Both the position numbers and the translations under genes were made by a program. The notes below the pieces were generated by a model. That model did not search any database. It was not told the origin of the DNA and saw only the letters and a list, made by a program, of their open reading frames with translations. From Imperialibacter sp963977595 (GTDB lineage Bacteria; Bacteroidota; Bacteroidia; Cytophagales; Cyclobacteriaceae): DNA of 64,000 bases. The DNA lies in contig NZ_CP180355.1 of NCBI RefSeq assembly GCF_048007035.1, positions 4,836,001-4,900,000 on the forward strand, read 5' to 3'. Positions 49,777 to 58,682 of this stretch are shown here, in pieces. The stretch's first letter is position 1, and every line of letters starts with the position of its first letter.

Positions 49777-51114
49777 ATGGCGTCGTTGAAAGAGAGAATT
49801 GATAAGATCACTCAGTTTATTGAGGTCGATATATGGAGAATTAAACTGGACTCAATACCCTGGGGCAGAAGCTTTCTTTACAGGCAAATAAGGGTGTTGG
49901 TGTTGGCAGGCAAAGGTTTTGTGAGAGACGAGGTTGGCGTCAAATCCTCAGCGTTGACCTATTTCACTTTGCTGTCGATTGTCCCAGTAATTGCGCTCGC
50001 TTTTGGTATTAGCAAAGGCTTTGGATTCGATATTCAAAGCACCATCACCAGGTTGCTCGCCGGTCAGGAAGACCTGACAAAGTATGCATTTGACGCTGCT
50101 GAAAATATGCTCGATAACGCCAAAGGCGGAGTTGTCGCTGGAGTGGGATTAGTAGTGTTGCTTTATACGGTATTGAGACTGCTTAATAGTATTGAAGAAA
50201 CTTTCAATGATATATGGGAGATCAAAAAGCAAAGATCCTTGCAACGAAAAATATCAGAATACACTGCTATTCTGCTCATATCTCCTATTTTAGTTTTCTT
50301 CTCAAGCTCTCTCACGGTACTAGCAAGCTCAGAGGTGGGGAAGCTGACTGAGCAAATTGAGCTGCTCAACCTTTTTGCACCGCTGATTTTATTTCTGCTT
50401 AAGTTTTTGCCATACACCCTTATCTGGCTTTTGCTTATTCTTCTCTATCTGATTATGCCAAACACCGGAGTGAAGATAAAGTCTGCCATGATAGCTGGCA
50501 TTGTTGCCGGAACTGCTTTTCAACTCCTTCAATGGGGCTATATTGAGTTTCAGGTGGGTGTGTCAAAGTATAACTACATCTACGGCAGCTTAGCGGCTTT
50601 GCCTTTATTTCTTATTTGGGCTCAATCGAGCTGGATGATAGTTCTTTTTGGTGCAGAACTTTCGTTCGCTCACCAAAATGCAGCCCGGTATGAATTCTCA
50701 AATGAGACCCTCCAGCCCAGCACCAGGCACAAGGAGTTCATCGCTCTGCTTATTGTAAGGCTGCTTATACTCAGGTTCAAAAAAGGAGAGCCTGGCTTGA
50801 CTGTGGGCGAAATCACTGACCGGTTGTTGGTTCCCTTCAGGTTTGCCAATGTGATTGTGAGGGAGCTCGTAGAGGTGAAAATTCTTTCTGAGATCAACAT
50901 GGGAGAAAGGGAGGAAAACACTTACCAGCCCGCAATGGACATTGATTTAATTACCGCCTATCTGGTGATTGACCGCCTTGAAAACAGGGGTCTGAACAAT
51001 ATATGTATTCTCAATGATGATGAAGCTACACTTATGTTACAGACGATTGACACAATGGAAGCCGACATGGATAAGTCAATGGTGAACAGGCCGCTTGGCG
51101 AGCTTCATTTGTAG
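49777..51114 (+). CDS. YihY/virulence factor BrkB family membrane protein
   Basis: 445 residues with about six transmembrane helices between residues 40 and 300. Typical BrkB segments: VGVKSSALTYFTLLSIVPVIALAFGISK, YLIMPNTGVKIKSAMIAGIVAG and LFLIWAQSSWMIVLFGAELSFA. A C-terminal 130-residue cytoplasmic extension (TVGEITDRLLVPFRFANVIV) looks like a winged helix of the kind fused to some BrkB proteins in Bacteroidota. The function (formerly mis-annotated as RNase BN) is unknown. Its 3' end overlaps the convergent lipoprotein gene by 10 nt. Confidence 0.9.
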   Translation: MASLKERIDKITQFIEVDIWRIKLDSIPWGRSFLYRQIRVLVLAGKGFVRDEVGVKSSALTYFTLLSIVPVIALAFGISKGFGFDIQSTITRLLAGQEDLTKYAFDAAENMLDNAKGGVVAGVGLVVLLYTVLRLLNSIEETFNDIWEIKKQRSLQRKISEYTAILLISPILVFFSSSLTVLASSEVGKLTEQIELLNLFAPLILFLLKFLPYTLIWLLLILLYLIMPNTGVKIKSAMIAGIVAGTAFQLLQWGYIEFQVGVSKYNYIYGSLAALPLFLIWAQSSWMIVLFGAELSFAHQNAARYEFSNETLQPSTRHKEFIALLIVRLLILRFKKGEPGLTVGEITDRLLVPFRFANVIVRELVEVKILSEINMGEREENTYQPAMDIDLITAYLVIDRLENRGLNNICILNDDEATLMLQTIDTMEADMDKSMVNRPLGELHL

Positions 51115-52166
51115 TATTCGTATTCCAGATAAGTACAGATGTAGTTGGGGTTTTGCTCCTGATTGAACTCGATCGCATCAAGAAGCTTTTTTTTGTCATA
51201 GGTGAATTCACCACTTTGGGTGATGTTCCCTGCTGCTGCCTTCATATAATACGAAATCAATTTTCCGCTATCATTGAAATTCTCTTCATAGATTCGGGTG
51301 GTGTCACCCGTGGTTTCATCGATATGGAAATCTGAAATATGGCTGGGAGTTCCGTCGCCATAGAAGGAGTTGACCTTCTCCCTGATAACAAGCCGATCTT
51401 TGTTCAGCAGGCGAGCATGGGCAATCTTATTATGCTTATTGTATTCGTACTCCATCGATACCTCGTCCTCAATAATGCTTGCAGTGGAGCTTGACATGTA
51501 GATACGATCGCCAAACTCATTGTACTGGATCACTTGGGTAGCCACTTCATCGCCTGACACCACATTGAACCTTGTGAATGTTTCTTCCAGTAGTGTTTCG
51601 TCTTTGTAGGAGTAGGTGGCCACTGCGTGGGTTCTGTCGAGATTATCTCTTTCCTCCACTTTAATCGGGAACCCATCAGGGTTCAGGGTGACAATCTTGC
51701 GCATTTCACTTCTTACCTGTCCATTTTCAAGGAAGTCTGTTGTGAGTGTATCATATCCTAACTTGTCGTAGTACTTAGTCTGAATGACAATATTGTTTAG
51801 GTTATACAGGTTTTGATAGGTTTTGTCGCCTTCCGGCCCATAGAAGTAGTGGGTTCTGCTTCTTAGCTCACCTGAATATTCATAGGCAGCTTGTTTCAGC
51901 AGCCTTCCTTCTTCATCAAACTCTCTTTCTTCCAGCACAGTGCTGCGACTTCTGGGCTCTGTAGACTCACAGTCGTAAAGGTAGGTGGTGATTTTCCGAA
52001 TATCCAGCGAGGCTATTTCCCATTGATATTTCAGAACCTCCTTTTTCTCAGGAGAAAGCCTTGGATCAATCGCCTCATCATCCTGTGTGGAGAGCCCACC
52101 ACAGGAAAATAATAGTGGAAAGAGAACAAGCGGAAAAGAATGGCGCATTATGCTGGCTAACCTCAT
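51105..52166 (-). CDS. Hypothetical lipoprotein with YD/MORN-like repeats
   Basis: 353 residues. Lipobox LFSCGG near residue 22 (start codon at 52166 or 52148, both give the same lipobox). Afterwards come repeated short beta units of the type EFDEEGRLLKQAAYEYSGEL, YYDKLGYDTL, VIQYNEFGDRIYMSSS and NEYNKHNKIAHARLL, similar in style to RHS/YD repeats. No catalytic motif seen. Convergent overlap of 10 nt with the BrkB gene. Its start lies 5 nt from the stop of the DUF4442 gene upstream on the same strand, so it is likely co-transcribed with that gene. Confidence 0.75.
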   Translation of the reverse strand: MRLASIMRHSFPLVLFPLLFSCGGLSTQDDEAIDPRLSPEKKEVLKYQWEIASLDIRKITTYLYDCESTEPRSRSTVLEEREFDEEGRLLKQAAYEYSGELRSRTHYFYGPEGDKTYQNLYNLNNIVIQTKYYDKLGYDTLTTDFLENGQVRSEMRKIVTLNPDGFPIKVEERDNLDRTHAVATYSYKDETLLEETFTRFNVVSGDEVATQVIQYNEFGDRIYMSSSTASIIEDEVSMEYEYNKHNKIAHARLLNKDRLVIREKVNSFYGDGTPSHISDFHIDETTGDTTRIYEENFNDSGKLISYYMKAAAGNITQSGEFTYDKKKLLDAIEFNQEQNPNYICTYLEYEYYK

Positions 52167-52170
52167 AAAA

Positions 52171-52680
52171 TTACTTAGAACGTTGTTTAAAAGACCAGGT
52201 GAATTGAAACACAGAAACGATTGTGCCGTCGTGCAAAGTGCCGGTGGTTTTGGCAGTCACAGTTTGAGGCTGCCCCGAGCTTATGGCTAACTCAACTGCT
52301 TCAAATATTCTCTGACCATCCTCGCAGGTGAAGGTAGTTTTTCCAGTCGCTCTTTTTGGGAATTCTGCTTTCAAATCTACAATGATGGTGGCCACACTCG
52401 GATTTCTGTCCGTTATCGCCAAAAGGGCAATAGACGCCGTGGAAAGCTCTGCCGCCATACTTTGAACAGCAAAATATATAGATTTGAATGGGTTTTTGTT
52501 GAGCCATTTGAAAGGGATGGTAGTGACAGCCCTTTCTTTGTTCAGTTCCTTTAGTCTCATTCCGGCCATCCATCCTGCAGGCACGTTGCCAAATGTGTAG
52601 ACCCAGAAAAGAAATGGGTTCAACATCTTCCGTCTGAACTTTTCCTGTTTCTCTGTAAGTGTACTTGTGCTGCTGCCCAT
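52171..52680 (-). CDS. DUF4442 (hot-dog fold, acyl-thioesterase-like) protein
   Basis: 169 residues from the ATG at 52680 (an ATG 21 nt upstream is possible). The DUF4442/YiiD-C family signature shows in NPFLFWVYTFGNVPAGWMAG, VQSMAAELSTASIALLAI and KAEFPKRATGKTTF. The hot-dog fold suggests acyl-thioester chemistry; the substrate is unknown. It is cytosolic and precedes an unrelated lipoprotein gene. A terminator lies upstream between it and the symporter gene. Confidence 0.85.
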   Translation of the reverse strand: MGSSTSTLTEKQEKFRRKMLNPFLFWVYTFGNVPAGWMAGMRLKELNKERAVTTIPFKWLNKNPFKSIYFAVQSMAAELSTASIALLAITDRNPSVATIIVDLKAEFPKRATGKTTFTCEDGQRIFEAVELAISSGQPQTVTAKTTGTLHDGTIVSVFQFTWSFKQRSK

Positions 52681-52708
52681 GTTGCGTGCCTTTGAATGCA
52701 ACCCAAAT

Positions 52709-52740
52709 TAACAAAAAAGGCCCGGATATTTCCGAGCCTT
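52709..52740 (-). terminator. Rho-independent terminator of the SSS symporter gene
   Basis: On the minus strand AAGGCTCGGA (52740-52731) pairs with TCCGGGCCTT (52726-52717) across a 4-nt loop with one G-U pair, then TTTTTTGTTAATT follows. It lies 20 nt after the symporter stop. Confidence 0.85.
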
Positions 52741-52760
52741 CAAATCTTAATGAGTGGGTG

Positions 52761-54584
52761 CTACCACCATATAATGTAAATGAGGGTCACCAGCACAACG
52801 ATGATGAGCGCCATGGTATTAAACTGTTTCGAAGACTTGTAAACCCTTTTGGATATATCAATTGCTTTTTTGTCGTAGTCAATACCCTGCGACAGAAACA
52901 GCGCTACCGCCACAAACATCAGGCTCATCAGGTGGATGAGCGTTTTGCCTATATGGGTATCCATGCTAAGTACGGTCCCATCGAACATTTCATGGTTACC
53001 TCCCTCCATGATGATGAAGAGGAAAAGGCAGCCAACAATGATGAGGAAATTCTGATCCTTCCATTTGAAGTCCTCTTTGTCGATCCACGAGATGATGATC
53101 ATTGCAAAGCAAAGGACAATGAACACAAAACCCATGCGGTCAATAAATGGCACTTCGGGGACGAAGAAATAGAAAAAGGCATTGATAGGTATTGAAAGCA
53201 CGGCCACCCACAGAGCTGCGTTGGAGGTTGACTTGCTCCAGAACATACCAAAGAGGAAGATAACTGTGACAGCCGGGGTCACAAAGCCGGAAAACTCCTG
53301 GATATACTGAAACATCTGATCGAAGCCTTCCAGTGCGGGCGTTACAAGGCACGCTATTGCCAAAGCCACGAAGCTTGTAATACGGCCGACTTTCACCAGA
53401 TTGGTTTCAGTAGAATTCTTATTGATGAACTTATGGTAAATGTCCATCGTGAAAATCGTCGCCGTTGAGTTCATCATAGAAGCTAACGATGAAATAATGG
53501 CACCAATTAAAGCGGCAAATGTTACTCCCTTGAGCCCTGCTGGCACGAGAGACAACATAGCCGGATAAGACTTGTCAGGCTTCATGAGCCCGTCGCTCAT
53601 CATCGCATTAATGATATTAGCGTCTCCCGTTTTGTCGACAAGGTAAAATGCTGCAACACCCGGGATCACCACAAAGATGGGCATGATCACTTTCAGGAAG
53701 GCTGCGAATGCCACGCCTTTACGTGCTTCGGTAAGGTTCTTGGCTGCAAGGGCTCTTTGTGTAATATACTGGTTGCATCCCCAATAGGCCAGGTTAGCAA
53801 TCCACATGCCTCCGATAAGCACTGAAATTCCGGGCAAATCCATATAGGACGACTTGGATTCACCATTGATCATATAAGTGGAGTCCACGTCAAAGACCAT
53901 GTCAAACTTACCAGGTACTTCCCTGATGAGGGTGAGGAAGCCACTAAAAGCACCTTCGCCGCCACTCACTAAATTAAGTGCGACTCCTGATACGAGAACC
54001 CCGCCGATGACAAGGAATATCACCTGGATAATGTCGGTGTAGGCTACGGCTTTTAATCCCCCGTAAATAGAATAAAGGAGAGCAAATGTGCCAAGACCCA
54101 GGATGCCATACAGGAATGGAATGCCAATAACGGTATTGAGAGCTAGCGCCCCCAGAAACATCACCGTTGTCAGGTTGACAAAAACATAGAGAAGGAGCCA
54201 GAATACAGCCAAACTTGTTCTTACCCTGCCATCATATCTCAGCAAAAGAAACTGAGGCATGGTGAAAATCTTCTTATTTAAATAGATAGGCAAAAGATAT
54301 TTGGCCACCAGCAGCAGCGTTACTGCAGCCATTAATTCATAGGCTGCAATGGCCATTCCTATGGCGAATCCCGATCCGGACATGCCAATGATTTGCTCTG
54401 CCGAAATGTTGGAGGCGATCAAAGAAGCTCCTATTGCATACCAGGGCAGTGATTTCCCTGCCAGAAAGTAGTCGGTTGAATCCTGCTCAACGCCTTCCTT
54501 TTTTCTGGAGACCCACCAGGCAATGCCTATGATGATAAGAGCATAAATACAAAATACAACAATGTCAATTGACGAAAAGCTCAT
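52761..54584 (-). CDS. Sodium:solute symporter, SSS family (SGLT-like)
   Basis: 607 residues with about 14 transmembrane helices. SSS marks: IVVFCIYALIIIGIAWWVSRK, the Na+-site segment DYFLAGKSLPWYAIGASLIASNISAEQIIG (helix 1-2), and the internal repeat GVTFAALIGAIISSLASMMNST in which the Na2-site Ser/Thr of the family occur. The sequence is closest in style to the sugar/galactose (vSGLT) and myo-inositol group. The two ends of the helix bundle are intact, and the C-terminal 30 residues are hydrophobic. Substrate not certain because no sugar enzyme is adjacent. Confidence 0.9.
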   Translation of the reverse strand: MSFSSIDIVVFCIYALIIIGIAWWVSRKKEGVEQDSTDYFLAGKSLPWYAIGASLIASNISAEQIIGMSGSGFAIGMAIAAYELMAAVTLLLVAKYLLPIYLNKKIFTMPQFLLLRYDGRVRTSLAVFWLLLYVFVNLTTVMFLGALALNTVIGIPFLYGILGLGTFALLYSIYGGLKAVAYTDIIQVIFLVIGGVLVSGVALNLVSGGEGAFSGFLTLIREVPGKFDMVFDVDSTYMINGESKSSYMDLPGISVLIGGMWIANLAYWGCNQYITQRALAAKNLTEARKGVAFAAFLKVIMPIFVVIPGVAAFYLVDKTGDANIINAMMSDGLMKPDKSYPAMLSLVPAGLKGVTFAALIGAIISSLASMMNSTATIFTMDIYHKFINKNSTETNLVKVGRITSFVALAIACLVTPALEGFDQMFQYIQEFSGFVTPAVTVIFLFGMFWSKSTSNAALWVAVLSIPINAFFYFFVPEVPFIDRMGFVFIVLCFAMIIISWIDKEDFKWKDQNFLIIVGCLFLFIIMEGGNHEMFDGTVLSMDTHIGKTLIHLMSLMFVAVALFLSQGIDYDKKAIDISKRVYKSSKQFNTMALIIVVLVTLIYIIWW

Positions 54585-55188
54585 AACAGCAATGTGGTTT
54601 AAGTGGCTGGATTTTCACTAATTGGGCAGCATAATACGCATTTGCGGGCTTATCACAAAGCAACTTTAGTTTAAATAGGCGTTGGGAATGGGCTGAAGCA
54701 GGATCGAAGACAACTTAGAATTATACAAGTTATTGATGTTAAGCCCGAAACACTGCAACTCACTTCAGGTGTGTTGAGCGCTACGAACACCAATTATTAT
54801 ATAGGTTTCTTGCTCCCTTTAGACACAGGTTGGGCAAAACAGAGCCGAAAGTTCACCAACGGTGTCCGTTTGTGGTCACAAGTGTGTACGGATTTGAAAA
54901 AGGTTTGCAATAGACATGAACGGGATATTTCTTTTTTAAGTGGTGGAGAGGTTTTTTTTCCTTCTTTTTTGTAACCCTGAGCGTGGCGGTCTGCCGTCAG
55001 TGCTGGCGGCCCTAAGGTGGTTTTCTTGAAAATACATCAACAAATCAGCTGTTTTATTAAAAAAAAGCTAATACAACTACCTCCTCTGCTCTTCCGGAAG
55101 TTTTATTTTCAAAATTTCTTTCGGCTTTTCTCAGAACTTGGCCGAAACCTTGCCCGTACAACATCACAAGGTTTAAAACTCGAATATT
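54585..55188. other. 604-nt gap; divergent promoter region and long leader of the next gene
   Basis: No convincing gene: a 67-codon open frame at 54771-54974 has no homology-like features. The 5' part should contain the symporter promoter (minus strand) and the 3' part the promoter of the gene at 55189. A GC-rich patch (54974-55015, GCCG and CGGC in inverted order) and an 8-bp inverted repeat at 55145-55174 are visible. A small RNA or long leader is possible; nothing further can be supported. Confidence 0.4.
55145..55174 (+). repeat. 8-bp inverted repeat in the leader of the secreted-protein gene
   Basis: AAACCTTG (55145-55152) and CAAGGTTT (55167-55174) are exact inverted copies with a 14-nt loop, ending 14 nt before the ATG at 55189. 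It would form a hairpin just upstream of the start codon. Confidence 0.55.
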
Positions 55189-55782
55189 ATGAAAAAAGTT
55201 ATGTCAACAGCAGCAATGCTGGTAATGGTTACCAGTATGGCTTTAGCTTCCAAAAATACTAATGAAGCTACTAAATCATCACAAGTAAAAATCACTCAAA
55301 GCACAGCGATGGGTATTTATAATCTGCGTTTCGACGCCGAAAGCCCAGGTCAGGTAACAATCAAAATTGCCAACGAAAAAGGCAATACCCTGATGAAGGA
55401 AAAGATTGCTTACACTACTTCATTTGAACGCCCCTACAACTTGCAGGATTTGCCCGACGGAACTTACCGTATGACGGTTGAGCGGGACGGCAAGGTGATT
55501 GAAGAAACCATTCAGCATGTGAAGAACAGGTCGGCAGTAAGGGCAATTTACGATGTGGATGTTGAGGAGGTATCAACCGGCAAATATCAGTTGGTGGTGA
55601 AGAAGACAGGTCATCAGGCAGTAAAAGTTAAGATTACTGACAAGAATGGGGTCATCTTCTTTAACGGCGCCATTGACGAAATGGGTAGCTTCAGCAAAAC
55701 ATTCGACTTAAGCAATATAGTTGCCAGCGACGTGAAGATGGAAGTCACGATGGGCGACAAAACAATTGTAAGGAGCTTGTAA
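55189..55782 (+). CDS. Small secreted protein with two beta-sandwich repeats
   Basis: 197 residues with a signal peptide (MKKVMSTAAMLVMVTSMALAS). Two similar approximately 80-residue units follow, each ending in ...GTYRMTVERDGKVI- or ...GKYQLVVKKTGHQAV- like strands, resembling Por-secretion/T9SS type A sorting-domain beta-sandwiches, although without the usual C-terminal KGEYF-like ending. Probably periplasmic or surface; function unknown. It has a long leader with a hairpin and a strong terminator, as if highly and separately expressed. Confidence 0.75.
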   Translation: MKKVMSTAAMLVMVTSMALASKNTNEATKSSQVKITQSTAMGIYNLRFDAESPGQVTIKIANEKGNTLMKEKIAYTTSFERPYNLQDLPDGTYRMTVERDGKVIEETIQHVKNRSAVRAIYDVDVEEVSTGKYQLVVKKTGHQAVKVKITDKNGVIFFNGAIDEMGSFSKTFDLSNIVASDVKMEVTMGDKTIVRSL

Positions 55783-55859
55783 TATTTTTCTCGATGCTGG
55801 TGAAAGCCAGCTTACTTTAGCCACTCAAAAGCAAAAAGATTTTTTTAACTGAAGATATT

Positions 55860-55891
55860 ACCGGAGGCGAAGGCCTCCGGTTTTTTATTTT
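55860..55891 (+). terminator. Rho-independent terminator of the secreted-protein gene
   Basis: ACCGGAGGC (55860-55868), loop GAAG, GCCTCCGGT (55873-55881), then TTTTTATTTT. The T run overlaps the 3' end of the convergent TolC gene. Confidence 0.9.
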
Positions 55892-57345
55892 ACGTCAGGA
55901 GTGTATAGCAATCTGTTCTCCTGAAAATCATACAAAGTAAGCCTTCTAAGGTCGTAATATGCTTGCCAGTAGCTCTCTAGTGCACCAATGTAGGCACGCT
56001 TGGCATTGTCTTTTTCCGTGAGGGCAATATTCAGATTGGTGATATCTATCTTGCCTATTAAGTACCTGTTTTGGGCAACCTCGTACCGTTTTTGTGCCAC
56101 CTGATCAGCTGTCTTTGTTATTTCCAGCGAGCTCAGTAGCATATCAAACTGCTTCGTTTGCGTGATGATTTCCTGCTCGAAATTCACTTCGTCCTGGGCA
56201 ATGACGTAATCAGTTAGCCGTTGGTTTGCCAGGGCGGTTTGCAGCCTTGATTTATTTCTTCCCCAGTCCAAAATAGGCATGTCAAAATTGATATTGACCC
56301 GCTGAAGTGAGTTAGGGTTGGCGTAAACATCGCTGAGGTAATCACCACGGTTGTTTAATCCGTAGGAAGCTGATAGGTTGACCTGAAACCGTTGCTTTCT
56401 TGCCTGTTCCACATCACGCTCTGCCTCCAGCCGTCGCCGCTCAAAGGCAATAAAATCTGCTCTGTTTTGTTTTGCATAGGTCAATGCCTGCTCCACTGCG
56501 ATTTCGAACTGCGGAATTACTTCTGGCATTGCCAGTTCCACTTGCTGGTTGTCGTTGAGTCCTATGAAGGTTTTTAGTCTCAATATTGCATTCTCAAAAT
56601 CGAGGCTGGCCTGCGCCACGTCCTGCCTTGAACGCAGTAACTGAAGCTCCACCTGAAGCAGTTTGTCTTCTGATGTAGTGCCGATATTGAAGCGGCCTTT
56701 TTCAATCTGATAAATCGTGTCGTTGTTGGCAAGATTAAACTGCGCAATCTGAAGGTTGATCTGAGCATCGAGTACGCTAAAAAACCTGTCCACAGCCGTT
56801 CTGGAGATGAACTCCATTTGTTCCACGTACTCTCTTTTGCTTTCTTCAAAACGGATTGGTTCAGTTCGCTTCTGCCATTTTAGCGAGTTGAATGCAAAAA
56901 TGGGTTGGAATACCGACAGTCTTAGGATATTGCTTGTCCACTGGGTGGTAGTTCGCTCGTAGTCCTGAAACTGATAAACATCGGAAAGAAGGTAAACAGT
57001 ACCTCCAGTTAACCCCAGGGGCTGTGTCAAACCAAAGGATATGTTCGAATTGGTCTGTGTTCTGGGTTGAAAAATCAAACTGCCGTCATTTTGACGGGTT
57101 GCCAGAATATCTTTGCTAAAACTGGGCACATCTCCGCTAAGTCCAAGCTGGGGGTTGTAGTTAGTTTTAAAGTACCTGTATTGCCAGTATCGGTTTTCTT
57201 TGACTGTTTCCGCTTGTTTTGCCGAGGGAGATTGATCCTGCGACCGTTGAATAATGTCTCGTAGCGTCAGTTGCAACTTTTGTGCATCAACGGCGAGAGA
57301 AAAAAACAGAAAAACAAAAAAGAGTAGATAGCTTCTATTATTCAT
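55885..57345 (-). CDS. TolC family outer-membrane efflux protein
   Basis: 486 residues with a signal peptide ending VDAQ near residue 22. The two OEP repeats are recognisable in RNYWQYRYFKTNYNPQLGLS-type and LEAERDVEQARKQRFQVNLSA-type coiled-coil/beta-strand alternations, with DWGRNKSRLQTA near 350. It would be the outer-membrane channel for the adaptor and permease encoded upstream. Overlaps the permease gene by 8 nt, so translation is coupled. Confidence 0.9.
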   Translation of the reverse strand: MNNRSYLLFFVFLFFSLAVDAQKLQLTLRDIIQRSQDQSPSAKQAETVKENRYWQYRYFKTNYNPQLGLSGDVPSFSKDILATRQNDGSLIFQPRTQTNSNISFGLTQPLGLTGGTVYLLSDVYQFQDYERTTTQWTSNILRLSVFQPIFAFNSLKWQKRTEPIRFEESKREYVEQMEFISRTAVDRFFSVLDAQINLQIAQFNLANNDTIYQIEKGRFNIGTTSEDKLLQVELQLLRSRQDVAQASLDFENAILRLKTFIGLNDNQQVELAMPEVIPQFEIAVEQALTYAKQNRADFIAFERRRLEAERDVEQARKQRFQVNLSASYGLNNRGDYLSDVYANPNSLQRVNINFDMPILDWGRNKSRLQTALANQRLTDYVIAQDEVNFEQEIITQTKQFDMLLSSLEITKTADQVAQKRYEVAQNRYLIGKIDITNLNIALTEKDNAKRAYIGALESYWQAYYDLRRLTLYDFQENRLLYTPDVK

Positions 57346-58681
57346 ACCTGAGGGATGTTATCGGGTCTTGACTGGCAGCTTTTTGTGCCGGGGCTATTCC
57401 AAACACAAGGCCCACCGTGGCCGCTACACCGAACGAAACGATGACTGAAGAAAAAGTGATGATAGTGGGGAAGTCGCCAAAGCTGGATATGCCCAGTGCA
57501 AGGCTAATGCCGAGGACAACCCCAACTATTCCGCCACTTACGCTGATCATCATGGCCTCGAACAAAAATTGAGTAACGATGTCAGTTTTCTGTGCTCCAA
57601 TGGAAAGGCGAAGGCCAATTTCTTTGATTCTCTCCATAACGGACGCCAGCATGATGTTCATAATGCCAATGCCTCCAACCAGCAGCGAAATTCCTGCAAT
57701 GGCTCCAAGCACGATATTGAAGATGTTTTGTGTTCGCTGCTGTTGTTTAAGAAGGAGCTCAGGAATGGTGATCTGATAATCGATCACTCCAAAATGGCGT
57801 CGCTCCAGCATTCTTGAGATTATTTCAGCCGTAGGCTGCATAAGGGCCGCATCTTTTACCTGCACCACCAACCGATCGATCTGGTGGTAATTGGCTGGTT
57901 GCTGCTCGCCGTTGTTTTCATTGTTATTATTTCTGGCGGCAGCTTTTAACATGGTGCTGGTGATCAGCTCCCGGTTTCTATACCGCATCAGGAAGGTTTT
58001 GATAGGTACATACACATCCATGTTATAGTCCCGTATACCTAGTTTACTGATACTTTTCTCGGAAATAATCCTTTCGTCAAGCACACCTATTACCTCCAGC
58101 CACTGGTTGCCGACTTTGATTGTTTTTCCAACAGGATCCTGTGTACTAAAGAACCTCGCCCGAATACTTTTGCCAATAATGCAAACAGGTAGCCCGCCTT
58201 TGATCTGCTCTTCAGAAAACATATTCCCTTCCTGAAGAGTGAAGCTGGTGAGTTCAAAATAAGCAGGCATTACGCCTACCAGCTTGGCAGATCTTCGAAA
58301 CCCGTCCTTTATGATAACGGTCTCCATTATACACTCCGAGCTCATAGCAGCAATATCAGGGATGGTTTCAAGAATAGCTTCTGCGTCTGCCATTCTCACA
58401 CCAGGTGAAAATTTCTTTTTTTCCTCTCCGGCAGAAGTGGAGGTTTCATCTAATTTTTTCTCCTCCTGCTCCACTATGGGCTCAATAATGATGTTGTTAA
58501 CGCCCACCATTTTGATCTGCTCAAGAATCTCCTTTTGGGCACCGTTTCCTATAGCCAGCATAGCGATCACTGCAGCCACGCCAAATATGATTCCCAGAGC
58601 AGTCAAAAGCGATCTTAACTGATTGGCCAATACTGCTTCCAGGGCAATCTGGAAGTTGGCCAGCATCCTTTTGTTTATCAT
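57338..58681 (-). CDS. MacB-type ABC permease (FtsX domain), without an ATPase domain
   Basis: 447 residues: first helix at about 25-45, periplasmic MacB_PCD domain to about 310, then three helices with the cytoplasmic signature RIKEIGLRLSIGAQKTDI. The four-helix layout equals the membrane half of MacB; no nucleotide-binding domain is present in the protein. Normally a separate ATPase (LolD/MacB-N type) is encoded with it, but none lies between adaptor and TolC here. It starts 1 nt after the adaptor stop and overlaps tolC by 8 nt. Confidence 0.9.
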   Translation of the reverse strand: MINKRMLANFQIALEAVLANQLRSLLTALGIIFGVAAVIAMLAIGNGAQKEILEQIKMVGVNNIIIEPIVEQEEKKLDETSTSAGEEKKKFSPGVRMADAEAILETIPDIAAMSSECIMETVIIKDGFRRSAKLVGVMPAYFELTSFTLQEGNMFSEEQIKGGLPVCIIGKSIRARFFSTQDPVGKTIKVGNQWLEVIGVLDERIISEKSISKLGIRDYNMDVYVPIKTFLMRYRNRELITSTMLKAAARNNNNENNGEQQPANYHQIDRLVVQVKDAALMQPTAEIISRMLERRHFGVIDYQITIPELLLKQQQRTQNIFNIVLGAIAGISLLVGGIGIMNIMLASVMERIKEIGLRLSIGAQKTDIVTQFLFEAMMISVSGGIVGVVLGISLALGISSFGDFPTIITFSSVIVSFGVAATVGLVFGIAPAQKAASQDPITSLRYE

Positions 58682-58682
58682 A

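Noticed and set aside
54771..54974. 67-codon open frame in the long gap
   Set aside because: No homology-like pattern, no neighbouring gene, and low-complexity ends; treated as non-coding.
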